From Corynebacterium aquilae DSM 44791 (lineage in GTDB: Bacteria; Actinomycetota; Actinomycetes; Mycobacteriales; Mycobacteriaceae), in contig NZ_CP009245.1 in NCBI RefSeq assembly GCF_001941445.1, forward strand, positions 209,992 through 273,991: a stretch of DNA of 64,000 nucleotides, written 5' to 3'. Both the position numbers and the translations under genes were made by a program. Positions 48,105-56,642 of this stretch are shown piece after piece. Numbering within the stretch: the stretch's first letter is position 1; each line of letters begins with the position of its first letter. A model generated the notes under the pieces. It ran no database searches. It saw only the letters and a program-made list of their open reading frames with translations, and was not told the origin of the DNA.

Positions 48105-49400
48105 ATGACTACACCGCTCGCCGTCCCCGGCCCCTCCCCAGAGGTCGAGGCTTTCCGCCGCGCCCAACTCAAGCGCTACAAAGCACTCGCCACCGGGCTG
48201 CTCGTCTTCGCCGGCGTCGTCTTTTTAGCCTGCCAAATCTACCAACACACCACTCCCAACGCCCCCGCCTGGGTCGGCTACGTGCGCGCCGCCGCCGAAG
48301 CCGGAATGGTCGGCGGCCTGGCGGACTGGTTCGCGGTCACCGCCCTATTCAAATACCCGCTCGGGCTCAAAATCCCCCACACCGCCATCGTCAAGAACAA
48401 AAAAGACCAAATCGGTGAATCCCTCGGCGGTTTCGTCGGCGAGAACTTCCTCAACGCCGAACTGATCACCGAAAAAGTGCGCTCCGCCGAAGTCCCGGCC
48501 CGCCTCGGCGGCTGGCTCAGCGAACCCACCAACGCCAACAAAGTCTCCCACGAAACCGGCAAACTCCTCGCCAACGTCGTACGCGCCCTCGACCCGGCAG
48601 ACGCCGAACAAATCATCAAAACCGGGCTGATCGACAAACTCGCCTCCCCCCAATGGGGCCCGCCCGCCGGCCGCCTGCTCGAGCAACTCATGCAAGAAGG
48701 CCGCACCGAACCCGTCGTCGAAGAACTCATCGGCTGGCTCCACCGCAAATCCCTAGGCTCCGAGGACCTCATCAACCGCCTCCTTGATGAACGCCGCCCC
48801 GCCTGGGCACCCCGCTTCGTCAACGACATCGTCGGCGACAAGGTCTACCGCGAACTCGTCACCTGGACCAGCGAGGTCAAAGCCAACAAAAACCACGAAG
48901 CCCGCCAGGCCATCAAACGCTTCCTCAACACCCTCGCGCAAGACCTCCAGCACGACGAAAACATGATCGAACGCGTCGAAGGCATCAAACACGACGTGAT
49001 GGGATCCGCAGCCGTGGAACAAGCCCCCGCCCGCATCTGGGCCGGGGCCAGCCAATCACTGGTTACCGCCGCCCTGGACGAAGAATCCATCCTGCGCCAA
49101 AAAATCACCCAACTGGCACTGACCTGGGGCCAACGCCTCGTCGACGACCCGGAGCTGCGCGCCCGCCTCGACCAGCGAGTCACCGGCATGGCCGCCTTCC
49201 TCGCCGACAACTACGCCGACGAAATCACCAACATCATCTCCGAAACCGTCCAACGCTGGCCCGCCGACGAAGCCGTCGACAAAATCGAGCTCATGGTCGG
49301 TAAGGACCTGCAGTACATCCGATTGAACGGTACCGTGGTAGGTTCACTGGCTGGACTCGCAATCTACACCGTGTCCCAACTCATCCTGCACTTCATCTAG
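48105..49400 (+). CDS. DUF445 membrane-associated protein
   Basis: A 431-residue protein of the DUF445 (YjiN-like) family. It has membrane segments at about 27-45 and at the very C-terminus (VVGSLAGLAIYTVSQLILHFI). The hallmark AAEAGMVGGLADWFAVTALFKYPLGLKIPHTAIVKN (63-98) is present in full, and the long middle is helical. Function is unknown; the family is membrane-linked and stress-associated in some bacteria. GATAAT (48092-48097) lies seven bases before the ATG (leaderless). A DUF2516 gene follows after 21 bases. Confidence 0.85.
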   Translation: MTTPLAVPGPSPEVEAFRRAQLKRYKALATGLLVFAGVVFLACQIYQHTTPNAPAWVGYVRAAAEAGMVGGLADWFAVTALFKYPLGLKIPHTAIVKNKKDQIGESLGGFVGENFLNAELITEKVRSAEVPARLGGWLSEPTNANKVSHETGKLLANVVRALDPADAEQIIKTGLIDKLASPQWGPPAGRLLEQLMQEGRTEPVVEELIGWLHRKSLGSEDLINRLLDERRPAWAPRFVNDIVGDKVYRELVTWTSEVKANKNHEARQAIKRFLNTLAQDLQHDENMIERVEGIKHDVMGSAAVEQAPARIWAGASQSLVTAALDEESILRQKITQLALTWGQRLVDDPELRARLDQRVTGMAAFLADNYADEITNIISETVQRWPADEAVDKIELMVGKDLQYIRLNGTVVGSLAGLAIYTVSQLILHFI

Positions 49401-49421
49401 CGCCCCACACAGAAAAACACT

Positions 49422-49736
49422 ATGGATCAACTGATGCTATTCATGTACTTCGGCCAATTCACCGACGTCGCATTCTATATTCTGCGCATCGCGCTAGCGC
49501 TGGTCGCCGGATGGGGCGCAATCACCGCAGCCCTAACCCGGGCAGACGCCTTCGAAGTCGCCGGCCGCCAAGCCAAACCCATCTGGGTTGCCATCCTCGG
49601 TATCTGCACCGTGGTCATGATCGTCCCCTTTAGGATGAGCATCCTCGCCATCGTCGCCTGCGTGTTCATCGGCATCTACTGGTTCGACGTCAGGCCCCAG
49701 CTCAAAGAAATCCTCAACAACTCCGGCGGCTGGTAA
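49422..49736 (+). CDS. DUF2516 membrane protein
   Basis: A 104-residue protein with three membrane segments (about 15-38, 53-70, 74-90), of the actinobacterial DUF2516 family (AFYILRIALALVAGWGAITAALTRADAF). No function is known. It probably shares a transcript with the DUF445 gene. A good terminator follows. Confidence 0.8.
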   Translation: MDQLMLFMYFGQFTDVAFYILRIALALVAGWGAITAALTRADAFEVAGRQAKPIWVAILGICTVVMIVPFRMSILAIVACVFIGIYWFDVRPQLKEILNNSGGW

Positions 49737-49762
49737 CCAGCCTTACTGAGCTAATAGACAAC

Positions 49763-49798
49763 AATCCCGCAGCAGACTGCAAAGTCAGCTGCGGGATT
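49763..49798 (+). terminator. Terminator after the DUF2516 gene
   Basis: Perfect 11-base arms 49763-49773 and 49788-49798, with the inner GACT-GCAA-AGTC pairing further, then ATTATTG. Confidence 0.85.
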
Positions 49799-49836
49799 AT
49801 TGCGTCGGCACCCCCAAAAAACAGGCCGCCTGCCCG

Positions 49837-50733
49837 CTAGTCGAAAATCACCGTGCGGTTACCGTAGACCTGCACGCGATCTTCCAAGTGGAATCGCAAC
49901 CCACGGGCCAGCACAATCTTTTCCGCATCGCGGCCCAAGCGCTGCATATCGGCCGGGGTGTCCTTGTGACTAATACGGATTACATCCTGCTCAATGATGG
50001 GGCCGTCATCCAGATCCTGGGTGGCGTAGTGGCAGGTCGCACCAATGAGCTTCACACCACGACGGTGCGCCTGGTGATAAGGACGAGCCCCCATGAAACT
50101 GGGGAGGAAAGAGTGGTGGATGTTCAAGGCCTTGCCCTCCCACATCTCACACAAATCCGGCGGCAAAATCTGCATAAAACGCGCCAGCACCACAGCATCC
50201 GGATTGTGGGCGTTGACCAGCTCCGCAACCTGGTCGAAGGATTTGCGCTTGCCGACCGCATCCTTCGGGAACGGCACACACGCAAACGGAACCCCATGAG
50301 CCTCGGCAATGTCGCGCAGATCCTCGTGGTTACCGATGACCGCCGCCACATCCATGGGGTAATCATTCTGGGCAACACGGCCCAACAAGTCATGCAGGCA
50401 GTGGCCCTCCTTAGACACCAGGATCACCGCCTTCTTATTGCGGGCGGTATCCCAAATACGCCACCGGGTGCCCGGGCCGAAAGACTCAGCCAACTCATCA
50501 AAAGCGGCAGAGAACTCCTCAAAGCTGATGTTGACCGACTCGGCGCGCACCGCCTGGCGGGTAAAGAAGCGGCTGGAGTTGTCGTCGGTGAAATAACCGG
50601 CCTCCACAATCCAGGCGCCATGCTCGGCGAGGAAGGTGGACAGCTTCGCCACAATGCCGGTGTCATCCGGGCAGCTCAAGGTCAGCACATACTGACGCTC
50701 ATTAGGGGAGGGGTTTTCTGCCTTGCTAATCAT
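49837..50733 (-). CDS. purU: Formyltetrahydrofolate deformylase
   Basis: A 298-residue enzyme. An N-terminal ACT domain (about 12-90) starts LTLSCPDDTGIVAKLSTFL. The formyltransferase-like domain has the catalytic set N-H-D in ALNIHHSFLPSF and TQDLDDGPIIEQ. It releases formate from 10-formyl-THF, supplying formate for purine synthesis or balancing one-carbon pools. ATG 50733 is chosen because TAAAAT (50741-50746) lies seven bases upstream on the minus strand (leaderless). It is divergent from deoC. Confidence 0.94.
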   Translation of the reverse strand: MISKAENPSPNERQYVLTLSCPDDTGIVAKLSTFLAEHGAWIVEAGYFTDDNSSRFFTRQAVRAESVNISFEEFSAAFDELAESFGPGTRWRIWDTARNKKAVILVSKEGHCLHDLLGRVAQNDYPMDVAAVIGNHEDLRDIAEAHGVPFACVPFPKDAVGKRKSFDQVAELVNAHNPDAVVLARFMQILPPDLCEMWEGKALNIHHSFLPSFMGARPYHQAHRRGVKLIGATCHYATQDLDDGPIIEQDVIRISHKDTPADMQRLGRDAEKIVLARGLRFHLEDRVQVYGNRTVIFD

Positions 50734-50795
50734 TCGGACGATTTTACCCACCCCGTCAAGTAGCGCACGCACATAAGTCACCTAGTATCGAAACC

Positions 50796-51470
50796 ATGAC
50801 CGCCCAACTCACCCGCAACGACGTAGCCGCCATCATGGACTACACCCTCCTGACCCCCGAAGCCACCGCACAAGACGTCGAAAAACTGTGCGCCGAAGCC
50901 ATCGAACTGGGCGTTGGATGCGTGTGCGTATCCCCCAACATGCTCCACGCCACCCGTGATGCCCAAGAAGCAGGCCTCAAGGTGGCAGCAGTCGTGGGCT
51001 TCCCCTCGGGCAAACACCACATCCTCATCAAAGCAGCCGAAGCACGCCTGGCCGTCCAATCCGGCGCCAGCGAAATCGACCTGGTGGTCGACCTCGGCAA
51101 CATCGCCAAAGGCGACCTGAACGCCATGGTGTCCGAGGTCGTGGCCGTCCGCGAAGCAATCAGCGCACAAATTACCCTCAAAGTCATCCTCGAGACCGCA
51201 CTGTGGGACGACGACACCATCACCCAAGCCGCCGCCCTGTGCGCCAAAGCCGGCGCCGACATGGTCAAAACCTCCACCGGATTCCACCCCGCCGGCGGCG
51301 CCACCGCCAGCGCAGTCACCGCCCTTGCCAAGGGCGCAGGCCCACACGTCGGCGTGAAAGCCTCCGGCGGTATCCGCACCTGGGAGCAAGCCCAAGAAAT
51401 GATTGCCGCAGGAGCCGCCCGGCTGGGGGTTTCCAAGGCTCGGGAAATCCTCGACGGCGCCCCCGCCTAA
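50796..51470 (+). CDS. deoC: Deoxyribose-phosphate aldolase
   Basis: A 224-residue class I aldolase. The Schiff-base lysine is K158 in MVKTSTGFHPAGG, the helper lysine K188 lies in GVKASGGI, and D95 in SEIDLVVDLG is part of the proton relay. It splits deoxyribose-5-phosphate to glyceraldehyde-3-phosphate and acetaldehyde in nucleoside salvage. TAGTAT (50783-50788) lies seven bases before the ATG (leaderless). No terminator was seen before the convergent toxin remnant. Confidence 0.95.
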   Translation: MTAQLTRNDVAAIMDYTLLTPEATAQDVEKLCAEAIELGVGCVCVSPNMLHATRDAQEAGLKVAAVVGFPSGKHHILIKAAEARLAVQSGASEIDLVVDLGNIAKGDLNAMVSEVVAVREAISAQITLKVILETALWDDDTITQAAALCAKAGADMVKTSTGFHPAGGATASAVTALAKGAGPHVGVKASGGIRTWEQAQEMIAAGAARLGVSKAREILDGAPA

Positions 51471-51511
51471 CCGACTACTTCAGATATCAAGGCGACCAGT
51501 GTTTCAGTACT

Positions 51512-52228
51512 CTACAAACCTTCAGGACGCTCATTAAGGTCATTATGGATCATGTAGTTTCTGACCGGAACGCTGTAACTAACTCGCCAGTCTTGAGGAA
51601 AAGTTAGAACCGCGAGAAGCGCAGCTATAAATTGTTTAGCCTGCTCAGGGGTTTGAAAAAGCTCTAGAGGAGTTCCGTCTTCCGACGTTAGGCCGATGTA
51701 AAAAAGCACTTCACCATCCGGTGCCTGAGCTATTCCGACGGTGGCATTTTCAGATACCTCGGTGAGCGAAGTGATTTCGTACCCAGGAGGATGATGACCT
51801 GTTAGATGCAGTTGCCTGCTAACAAGATTTCTTAACAAGTCAGCGATCGACGGAACATCGAGTTTGCCTGCAGAAACATTGAGGACGAGTTCTTCTGCAG
51901 CATCCGGATCGACCTCACCCTGAAGGGGGCCAATGGCGGCATTGAGCCTTATCAGCAGCCAACATGCTGCCCACCCCGTTCGCTTGTTACCGTCCAATAA
52001 GCTTTGGGTTGTACAAAAAGAATGCAAAAGCGCAGCGGCTTTTTCCTAGGCGGTGGGAAAGGCGTCCATGCCGAATGCGGTCGTGCTGGGGCGCCTAACG
52101 TTGGCTTCGAATTGAGCAAGCTCACGGACGTGTAGGTCAAAGCCACACGCGATACTTCCGACGGTGAGTACATCCTCCCCGCTCGGATAAATCGTCAAGC
52201 CAGACGTCGGTTCAATTCCGTAGACCAT
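51512..52228 (-). pseudogene. Doc/Fic-type toxin gene interrupted by an in-frame TAG, with an extra C-terminal domain
   Basis: One minus-strand frame runs from ATG 52228 to TAG 51512, broken only by TAG at 52046-52048. Before the stop it reads VRELAQFEANVRRPSTT...FGMDAFPTA and after it EKAAALLHSF...LLDGNKRTGW, together the layout of a Doc toxin. The Fic motif H-x-F-x-D-G-N-K-R is present, but its histidine is replaced (QSLLDGNKR). Doc proteins phosphorylate EF-Tu. After the usual Doc end (about LLRNLVSRQ) come some 85 further residues of unknown kind (HPPGYEITSL..., ending LNERPEGL). The start overlaps the antitoxin gene. Read-through cannot be excluded. Confidence 0.75.
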
Positions 52229-52347
52229 TGGGCGATTTCTTTACCGAGCTTTTCGATGTATTGACGCTGTTGCTCTGGGGTAGAGGAAACATAAGTATGG
52301 TGTGGCGCATTCGTAGACCGATTATTTAAAGCCACTTCTTGTTTCAT
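52195..52347 (-). CDS. Small antitoxin partner of the Doc-type toxin
   Basis: A 50-residue charged protein beginning MKQEVALNNRSTN and ending ELNRRLA, predicted helical in its second half. AAGGAGG lies seven bases before ATG 52347, the best ribosome site in this part; another ATG at 52353 is too close to it. Its 3' end overlaps the toxin start by 34 bases, the usual antitoxin-toxin layout. It does not clearly match Phd. With the toxin gene broken, it may be a relic. Confidence 0.65.
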   Translation of the reverse strand: MKQEVALNNRSTNAPHHTYVSSTPEQQRQYIEKLGKEIAQWSTELNRRLA

Positions 52348-52443
52348 ACTCATACCTCCTTGGGTGATTAGACGGTGGTTGTGGAAGCCTGTCTAGTGGG
52401 CAGAAATTGATTAAGGAACATGTAAAGAGTGGCATGCGGGATT

Positions 52444-52479
52444 CTGCGTTGAACTTTCGGCCACAAGCGTTTAACGCAG
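52444..52479 (-). terminator. Inverted repeat downstream of the LmeA-like gene
   Basis: Eleven-base arms 52444-52454 and 52469-52479 with one G-U pair lie 28 bases past the stop of the LmeA-like gene. It may be a terminator or an operator of the toxin-antitoxin pair. Confidence 0.4.
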
Positions 52480-52506
52480 TCCCTTGAAACTGATTAATTC
52501 AGGGTG

Positions 52507-53319
52507 CTACTTCATGTTCTGCAAATCAACATCATGGCCGACCATCGACACATCCAGGCCGCCATCAACGACCCGGAAATTCGTGACCTGCATGCTGCCA
52601 GCCATACCGCCAGCAGAATCCTTCAAACCATTGGTCAACGCATCAATAACTTCCTGCGGCATATCAATACCAAACAGGGAAGCCCCCGCAGCCTCAAACG
52701 ACACCTCACCGTCGCTGACCACGGGCTTGACCGCAAGATTAGCTGCGCCACCAGTAAATTCAATTCCCAACGTGCCCTCGGCAGGATTACTGGTCACATC
52801 GGTGATCTTCACGACCTTCTTCAACAGCATCCCAGCTAAATCCTCCAAGGACTGCGGCTGGGTGTTCTCGCTTCCACTCGTCGACTCATCCATCGCACGC
52901 TGCGCCTGCGCCAAAATGAACTCATCCGACACCGTGGTATCCACGTTCAAAGTCGACGCGATCGGGCGATTCGGATCATCCAACTTCAACCCATCAATCG
53001 TGATGTGCGCCTTCGGCATGCCGGTCACCTCCGGGACAGAGTCCGGGCCACCCGGGTAGGTGATCTGCAAAGTATTCGGGGTGGTCAAATCCACGTGGTG
53101 AATATCCTTTTGCAACGCCCCCAAAAGCACCGGGTAGGAACCAAAAGAAATCGTCGGCTCCTCCGCCGTCACCGCCCCAGCCTGCTGCGCAAAATCGTCT
53201 TTGAGCTGCTTGGACACCATCCACCGAACGCCAAGCTCGGCAGCCCCCGCCAGCAGCACCAGCACAATCACAATGCCGACGACGATCTTTAACCACAGAT
53301 GTGAGGATTTTTTAGCCAT
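52507..53319 (-). CDS. DUF2993 (LmeA-like) envelope protein
   Basis: A 270-residue protein with an N-terminal membrane segment (about 10-28, IVVGIVIVLVLLAGAAELG) and an external beta-rich DUF2993 domain of about 230 residues. LmeA of M. smegmatis, in the same family, is a periplasmic phospholipid-binding protein needed for lipomannan elongation, so a role in envelope lipids is likely. ATG 53319 has TAGGGT (53327-53332) seven bases upstream (leaderless); GTG 53328 is not supported. Confidence 0.8.
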   Translation of the reverse strand: MAKKSSHLWLKIVVGIVIVLVLLAGAAELGVRWMVSKQLKDDFAQQAGAVTAEEPTISFGSYPVLLGALQKDIHHVDLTTPNTLQITYPGGPDSVPEVTGMPKAHITIDGLKLDDPNRPIASTLNVDTTVSDEFILAQAQRAMDESTSGSENTQPQSLEDLAGMLLKKVVKITDVTSNPAEGTLGIEFTGGAANLAVKPVVSDGEVSFEAAGASLFGIDMPQEVIDALTNGLKDSAGGMAGSMQVTNFRVVDGGLDVSMVGHDVDLQNMK

Positions 53320-53383
53320 GGGCACCACCCTAGCGAACCATCAGCAGCAAAGGCTCAAGCACCCGCCCAGCCCGCACCCACCG

Positions 53384-53890
53384 CTACAACCGCAAGGTCC
53401 GCCGCAACACATACTGCGGCCCCCGCGCCCCCGTCACCTGGCGAAGGCACATCTGAAAATCGCACGAAAGATACATTTGCAACGCCGGCTTATTCTGCTG
53501 ATTCACCCCCAGCACAAGCTCGCGGGCCAACCAATGCATCAAGGTGGTCTCCACAAACTCGGGAAGCTGCCGAGTAAAAAACGACCCCACACCCCGCCCC
53601 TGCAGCGCCGGATCAACCGATAAACCGCGCACCAGCACGCTGTCCACACAATCGGTGTACAACAACCGGTCAGGGCCACGATCCAACACACAAAAAGCAA
53701 CCACCCTGCCCGCCCCATCGCGCACAATGAGCGGGGTCCACTCCGGCCGGTCGTCCCGCTCATATGCCAGGGGAGGATCCACAAAAAACAGCTGATCTTC
53801 GGGCAAATCAAAGTTCAACTGTGCGCGATCGCGAGACCACTGGCACAGCTCGATGCTTAAGTCACGCTCATCAACCCGATTGTTAACCAT
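53384..53890 (-). CDS. GNAT-family N-acetyltransferase
   Basis: A 168-residue acetyltransferase. The acetyl-CoA site is SVDPALQGRGVGSFF, with the preceding strand DSVLVRGL, and NQQNKPALQMYLSCDF follows as in GNAT motif B. The substrate is unknown. ATG 53890 has GGGAG eight bases upstream, so the longer frame (to 53983) is not needed. It stands alone between an LmeA-like and a methyltransferase gene on the same strand. Confidence 0.8.
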   Translation of the reverse strand: MVNNRVDERDLSIELCQWSRDRAQLNFDLPEDQLFFVDPPLAYERDDRPEWTPLIVRDGAGRVVAFCVLDRGPDRLLYTDCVDSVLVRGLSVDPALQGRGVGSFFTRQLPEFVETTLMHWLARELVLGVNQQNKPALQMYLSCDFQMCLRQVTGARGPQYVLRRTLRL

Positions 53891-53995
53891 GGTTTTTGCT
53901 CCCTGAAGTGCACCGGTAGTAGAAACTCCCCTAAGAATGCCACAAAGTGGCCTAGGACACATCCAGTTTGCGGTGGAAAACACTAAGAAGATCTC

Positions 53996-54817
53996 TTAGG
54001 CCACAAAATCCCAGGGCACAGTCAACAAACTATCCCGCAACAACCGCCGCTGCGGAGCCAACGGCACCCCCTGCTCCACCAACATCCTGCGCGCCTCAAA
54101 CCACCGGGCACGCGGCCCAAACGTCGCATAACCCGCCGCCCGATCCCACGCCTGATCAGCCGCAGACAACAACTCATGAATCGGCTCCCCCGGCACATTG
54201 CGATGAATCAACGCCTTCGGCAACCGCTCCGCCAACTGGCTCGGCCGCTGCGAATGCCACGGCGACCACGCCAACGTCAACGACACCGGCCCCGAAGCAT
54301 CCAACAACACCCAGCACGAACGCCGCCCCAACTCATCACAGGTGCCCTCCACAAACACACCCCCAGGAGCCAGGCGCTCACACACCACAGCCCACGCATC
54401 CTCCACCTGCGAAACGTCATACTGGCGCAGCACATTAAACGCCCGCACCACCTGCGGGGCGTGGCCCGCCAACTCAAAACCACCCAAACCAAAACGCACC
54501 CCATCCCGGGGCGGCAACACGCGAGCAGGATCGATCTCCAGACCAAGGACATCCACCGCAGGATTCACCGTGCGCAAATAGCGCGCCCATTCGCAGGTAG
54601 TGGTGTGGCTGGCGCCGTAACCCACATCAACAGCGAGAGGAGTAGAAGTACTGTTCAGCGCAGCCACAACCGCCGGATGATTCACCATCCACCGGTCACA
54701 GCGCCGCAAGCGGTTGGTGTTCGTCGTACCACGGGTAATCACACCGACCGGCTTATTAGCGGAAACCGCAAAACTTGCCCGCAAGTTATGTGCGTGATCA
54801 GCCACAGTGAAACACAC
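53996..54817 (-). CDS. Class I SAM-dependent methyltransferase-like protein
   Basis: A 273-residue protein with a Rossmann methyltransferase core: motif I AVDVGYGASHTTT, the acidic end of strand 2 LGLEIDPARV, and RAFNVLRQY as motif IV-like. The C-terminal half is rich in Trp and Arg. The substrate cannot be told. GTG 54817 has AGGAAAGG close upstream, with short spacing; a GTG 12 bases on is the alternative. A hairpin at 54878-54916 separates it from DUF2505. Confidence 0.75.
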   Translation of the reverse strand: MCFTVADHAHNLRASFAVSANKPVGVITRGTTNTNRLRRCDRWMVNHPAVVAALNSTSTPLAVDVGYGASHTTTCEWARYLRTVNPAVDVLGLEIDPARVLPPRDGVRFGLGGFELAGHAPQVVRAFNVLRQYDVSQVEDAWAVVCERLAPGGVFVEGTCDELGRRSCWVLLDASGPVSLTLAWSPWHSQRPSQLAERLPKALIHRNVPGEPIHELLSAADQAWDRAAGYATFGPRARWFEARRMLVEQGVPLAPQRRLLRDSLLTVPWDFVA

Positions 54818-54877
54818 ATCCTTTCCTGGTGTACGAGCAAGAAACTGTTGAAACAGGTGGGGGTAAAAACACCAAAC

Positions 54878-54916
54878 CCCGGCACATGCACGTCAAAACC
54901 TAGTGCATATGCCGGG
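54878..54916 (-). terminator. Hairpin between DUF2505 and the methyltransferase gene
   Basis: Fourteen-base arms 54878-54891 and 54903-54916 pair with one mismatch, downstream of the DUF2505 gene on the minus strand. Confidence 0.55.
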
Positions 54917-54968
54917 TGTGCGCAGCATCGCTGCGACAAAGACAATCAAAGACTGTCAGGAGAAAAAC

Positions 54969-55460
54969 TTAAGCGTTTTCGGAGATCCACTTCTCAGTCA
55001 ACGCGCCCTCGTTGGCCACCAGCTCGCCGAGAGCATCGGCAACCTTGGGCTCAATAGCCGGACCCATGAACGGGATGGTGACATCGACCTCGTTGTCGTA
55101 GGTCAAGGTGGTGGTGTCGCCGGAACCGGCGGCGGTCACGTGGCCACGGAAATCAACGGGAGCGCCCTTGACGTCGGCGGTGTAGTCGAAGGAGAAGTTC
55201 TCCCCCTCAAGCGCGCCGACAGTAACGACACGCTTGATCTTCAGGGACTGGGAAATCATGGCACGAACAGCCTCCGGGAGAAGATCCATCGGCATGATTT
55301 CGTACAGGACAGCCTCGTTGCCTTCGAAGGAGTGAACCTCGCCAGCTTCGGTGGACAAGTTCGCCACGTTGTACGCCCAGTAGTCGGCGTTGGTCAGGGC
55401 GGCGTGCACCTTGTCGGCGGGCTGATTAATGGTCACGGTGTGCTGTGCGCGAGAAGTCAT
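54969..55460 (-). CDS. DUF2505 protein
   Basis: A 163-residue protein of the actinobacterial DUF2505 family, related to START/polyketide-cyclase folds that hold small hydrophobic ligands (QHTVTINQPADKVHAALTNADYWAY at the start, then alternating strands). Function unknown. ATG 55460 has TAGTCT (55468-55473) seven bases upstream on the minus strand (leaderless). It is divergent from murB, with 24 bases between the start codons, as in C. glutamicum-like genomes. Confidence 0.82.
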   Translation of the reverse strand: MTSRAQHTVTINQPADKVHAALTNADYWAYNVANLSTEAGEVHSFEGNEAVLYEIMPMDLLPEAVRAMISQSLKIKRVVTVGALEGENFSFDYTADVKGAPVDFRGHVTAAGSGDTTTLTYDNEVDVTIPFMGPAIEPKVADALGELVANEGALTEKWISENA

Positions 55461-55484
55461 GGACATAAGACTACCGTTAAGGGT

Positions 55485-56618
55485 ATGTCCGAGACACAGC
55501 TGCCCCGCGACCTTGCCAACCTTGTGGCGAAAATCCCTGGTGCCGACACCATCGACACCACCTTCGCCGAACTGACCACCCTCCACATCGGTGGCCGCCC
55601 AGCGCTCGCCGTGCGCTGCACCACCACCGAAGCAATCGCCGCCACCGTGCGCACCCTCGACGACAACGAAATCCCAAGCCTCATCGTCGGCGGCGGATCC
55701 AACCTCGTAGTCTCCGGGCAGCCACTCGACCTCGTCGCCGTCATCATCGACAACCAGGACATCACCATCAACCCCAACACCGGCATCGTCACCGCCGATG
55801 CCGGCGTGGTGTGGGATGAACTGGTGGAAACAACCGTGGCCGCAGGACTCGGCGGACTTGAGTGCTTATCCGGCATCCCCGGCACCGTCGGCGCCACACC
55901 CGTACAAAACGTCGGCGCCTACGGCGTTGAAGTCGTCGACGTACTGCACCGCGTAGAGCTCTACGATCGCACCACAAAAAAGACCGAATGGGTCGAGCCG
56001 GCAGCACTGAACCTGTCCTACCGCTACTCCAACCTCAAATTCACCGCGCGTGCCGTAGTGGCCCGCGTCGAATTCGCCCTCAACACCGATGGGCTGTCCC
56101 AACCATTGCGCTTCGGTGAACTGGCACGAAAACTCGGCGTGGAAAAAGACGAAACCACCCCCCGCCGCGATCCACACCTAGTGCGCGACGCCGTGCTGGA
56201 CTTACGCAACGGCAAAGGCATGGTCTACAACCCCGCAGACCACGACACCTGGTCCGCAGGATCCTTCTTCACCAACCCCATCGTTCCGGCAGCAGCAATC
56301 GACGAAGTCAAAGCAACAATTGCGCAACACGTTGATGAAGAAACCTTCGCCACAATGCCGTGTTTCAGCGTTGACGGCGGCTACAAACTCTCCGCAGCCT
56401 GGCTCATCGACAAAGCCGGATACACCAAGGGCTACCCCGGCGAAAACGCACCAGCCCGACTATCCACCAAACACACCCTGGCACTGACCAACCGCGGACA
56501 AGCCACCACCCAAGACATCGTCGATCTTGCCCGCGATGTTCGCGCCGGGGTGAAAAAGAAGTTCGGTGTGACCCTGGAGCCCGAGCCGGTGTGGGTGGGC
56601 GTCAGCATCGACAGTTAA
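55485..56618 (+). CDS. murB: UDP-N-acetylenolpyruvoylglucosamine reductase
   Basis: A 377-residue flavoenzyme. The FAD domain has VGGGSNLVVSG and LSGIPGTVGATPVQNVGAYGVEV, the type I MurB pattern. The catalytic serine is in AGSFFTNPIV, and the C-terminal glutamate in LEPEPVWVG. It reduces enolpyruvyl-UDP-GlcNAc to UDP-MurNAc in peptidoglycan synthesis. ATG 55485 follows TTAAGGG. It converges with the dynamin-like gene 24 bases on, with no terminator visible. Confidence 0.95.
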   Translation: MSETQLPRDLANLVAKIPGADTIDTTFAELTTLHIGGRPALAVRCTTTEAIAATVRTLDDNEIPSLIVGGGSNLVVSGQPLDLVAVIIDNQDITINPNTGIVTADAGVVWDELVETTVAAGLGGLECLSGIPGTVGATPVQNVGAYGVEVVDVLHRVELYDRTTKKTEWVEPAALNLSYRYSNLKFTARAVVARVEFALNTDGLSQPLRFGELARKLGVEKDETTPRRDPHLVRDAVLDLRNGKGMVYNPADHDTWSAGSFFTNPIVPAAAIDEVKATIAQHVDEETFATMPCFSVDGGYKLSAAWLIDKAGYTKGYPGENAPARLSTKHTLALTNRGQATTQDIVDLARDVRAGVKKKFGVTLEPEPVWVGVSIDS

Positions 56619-56642
56619 GCCTTTCGACCTGTTCCGCCGGGT

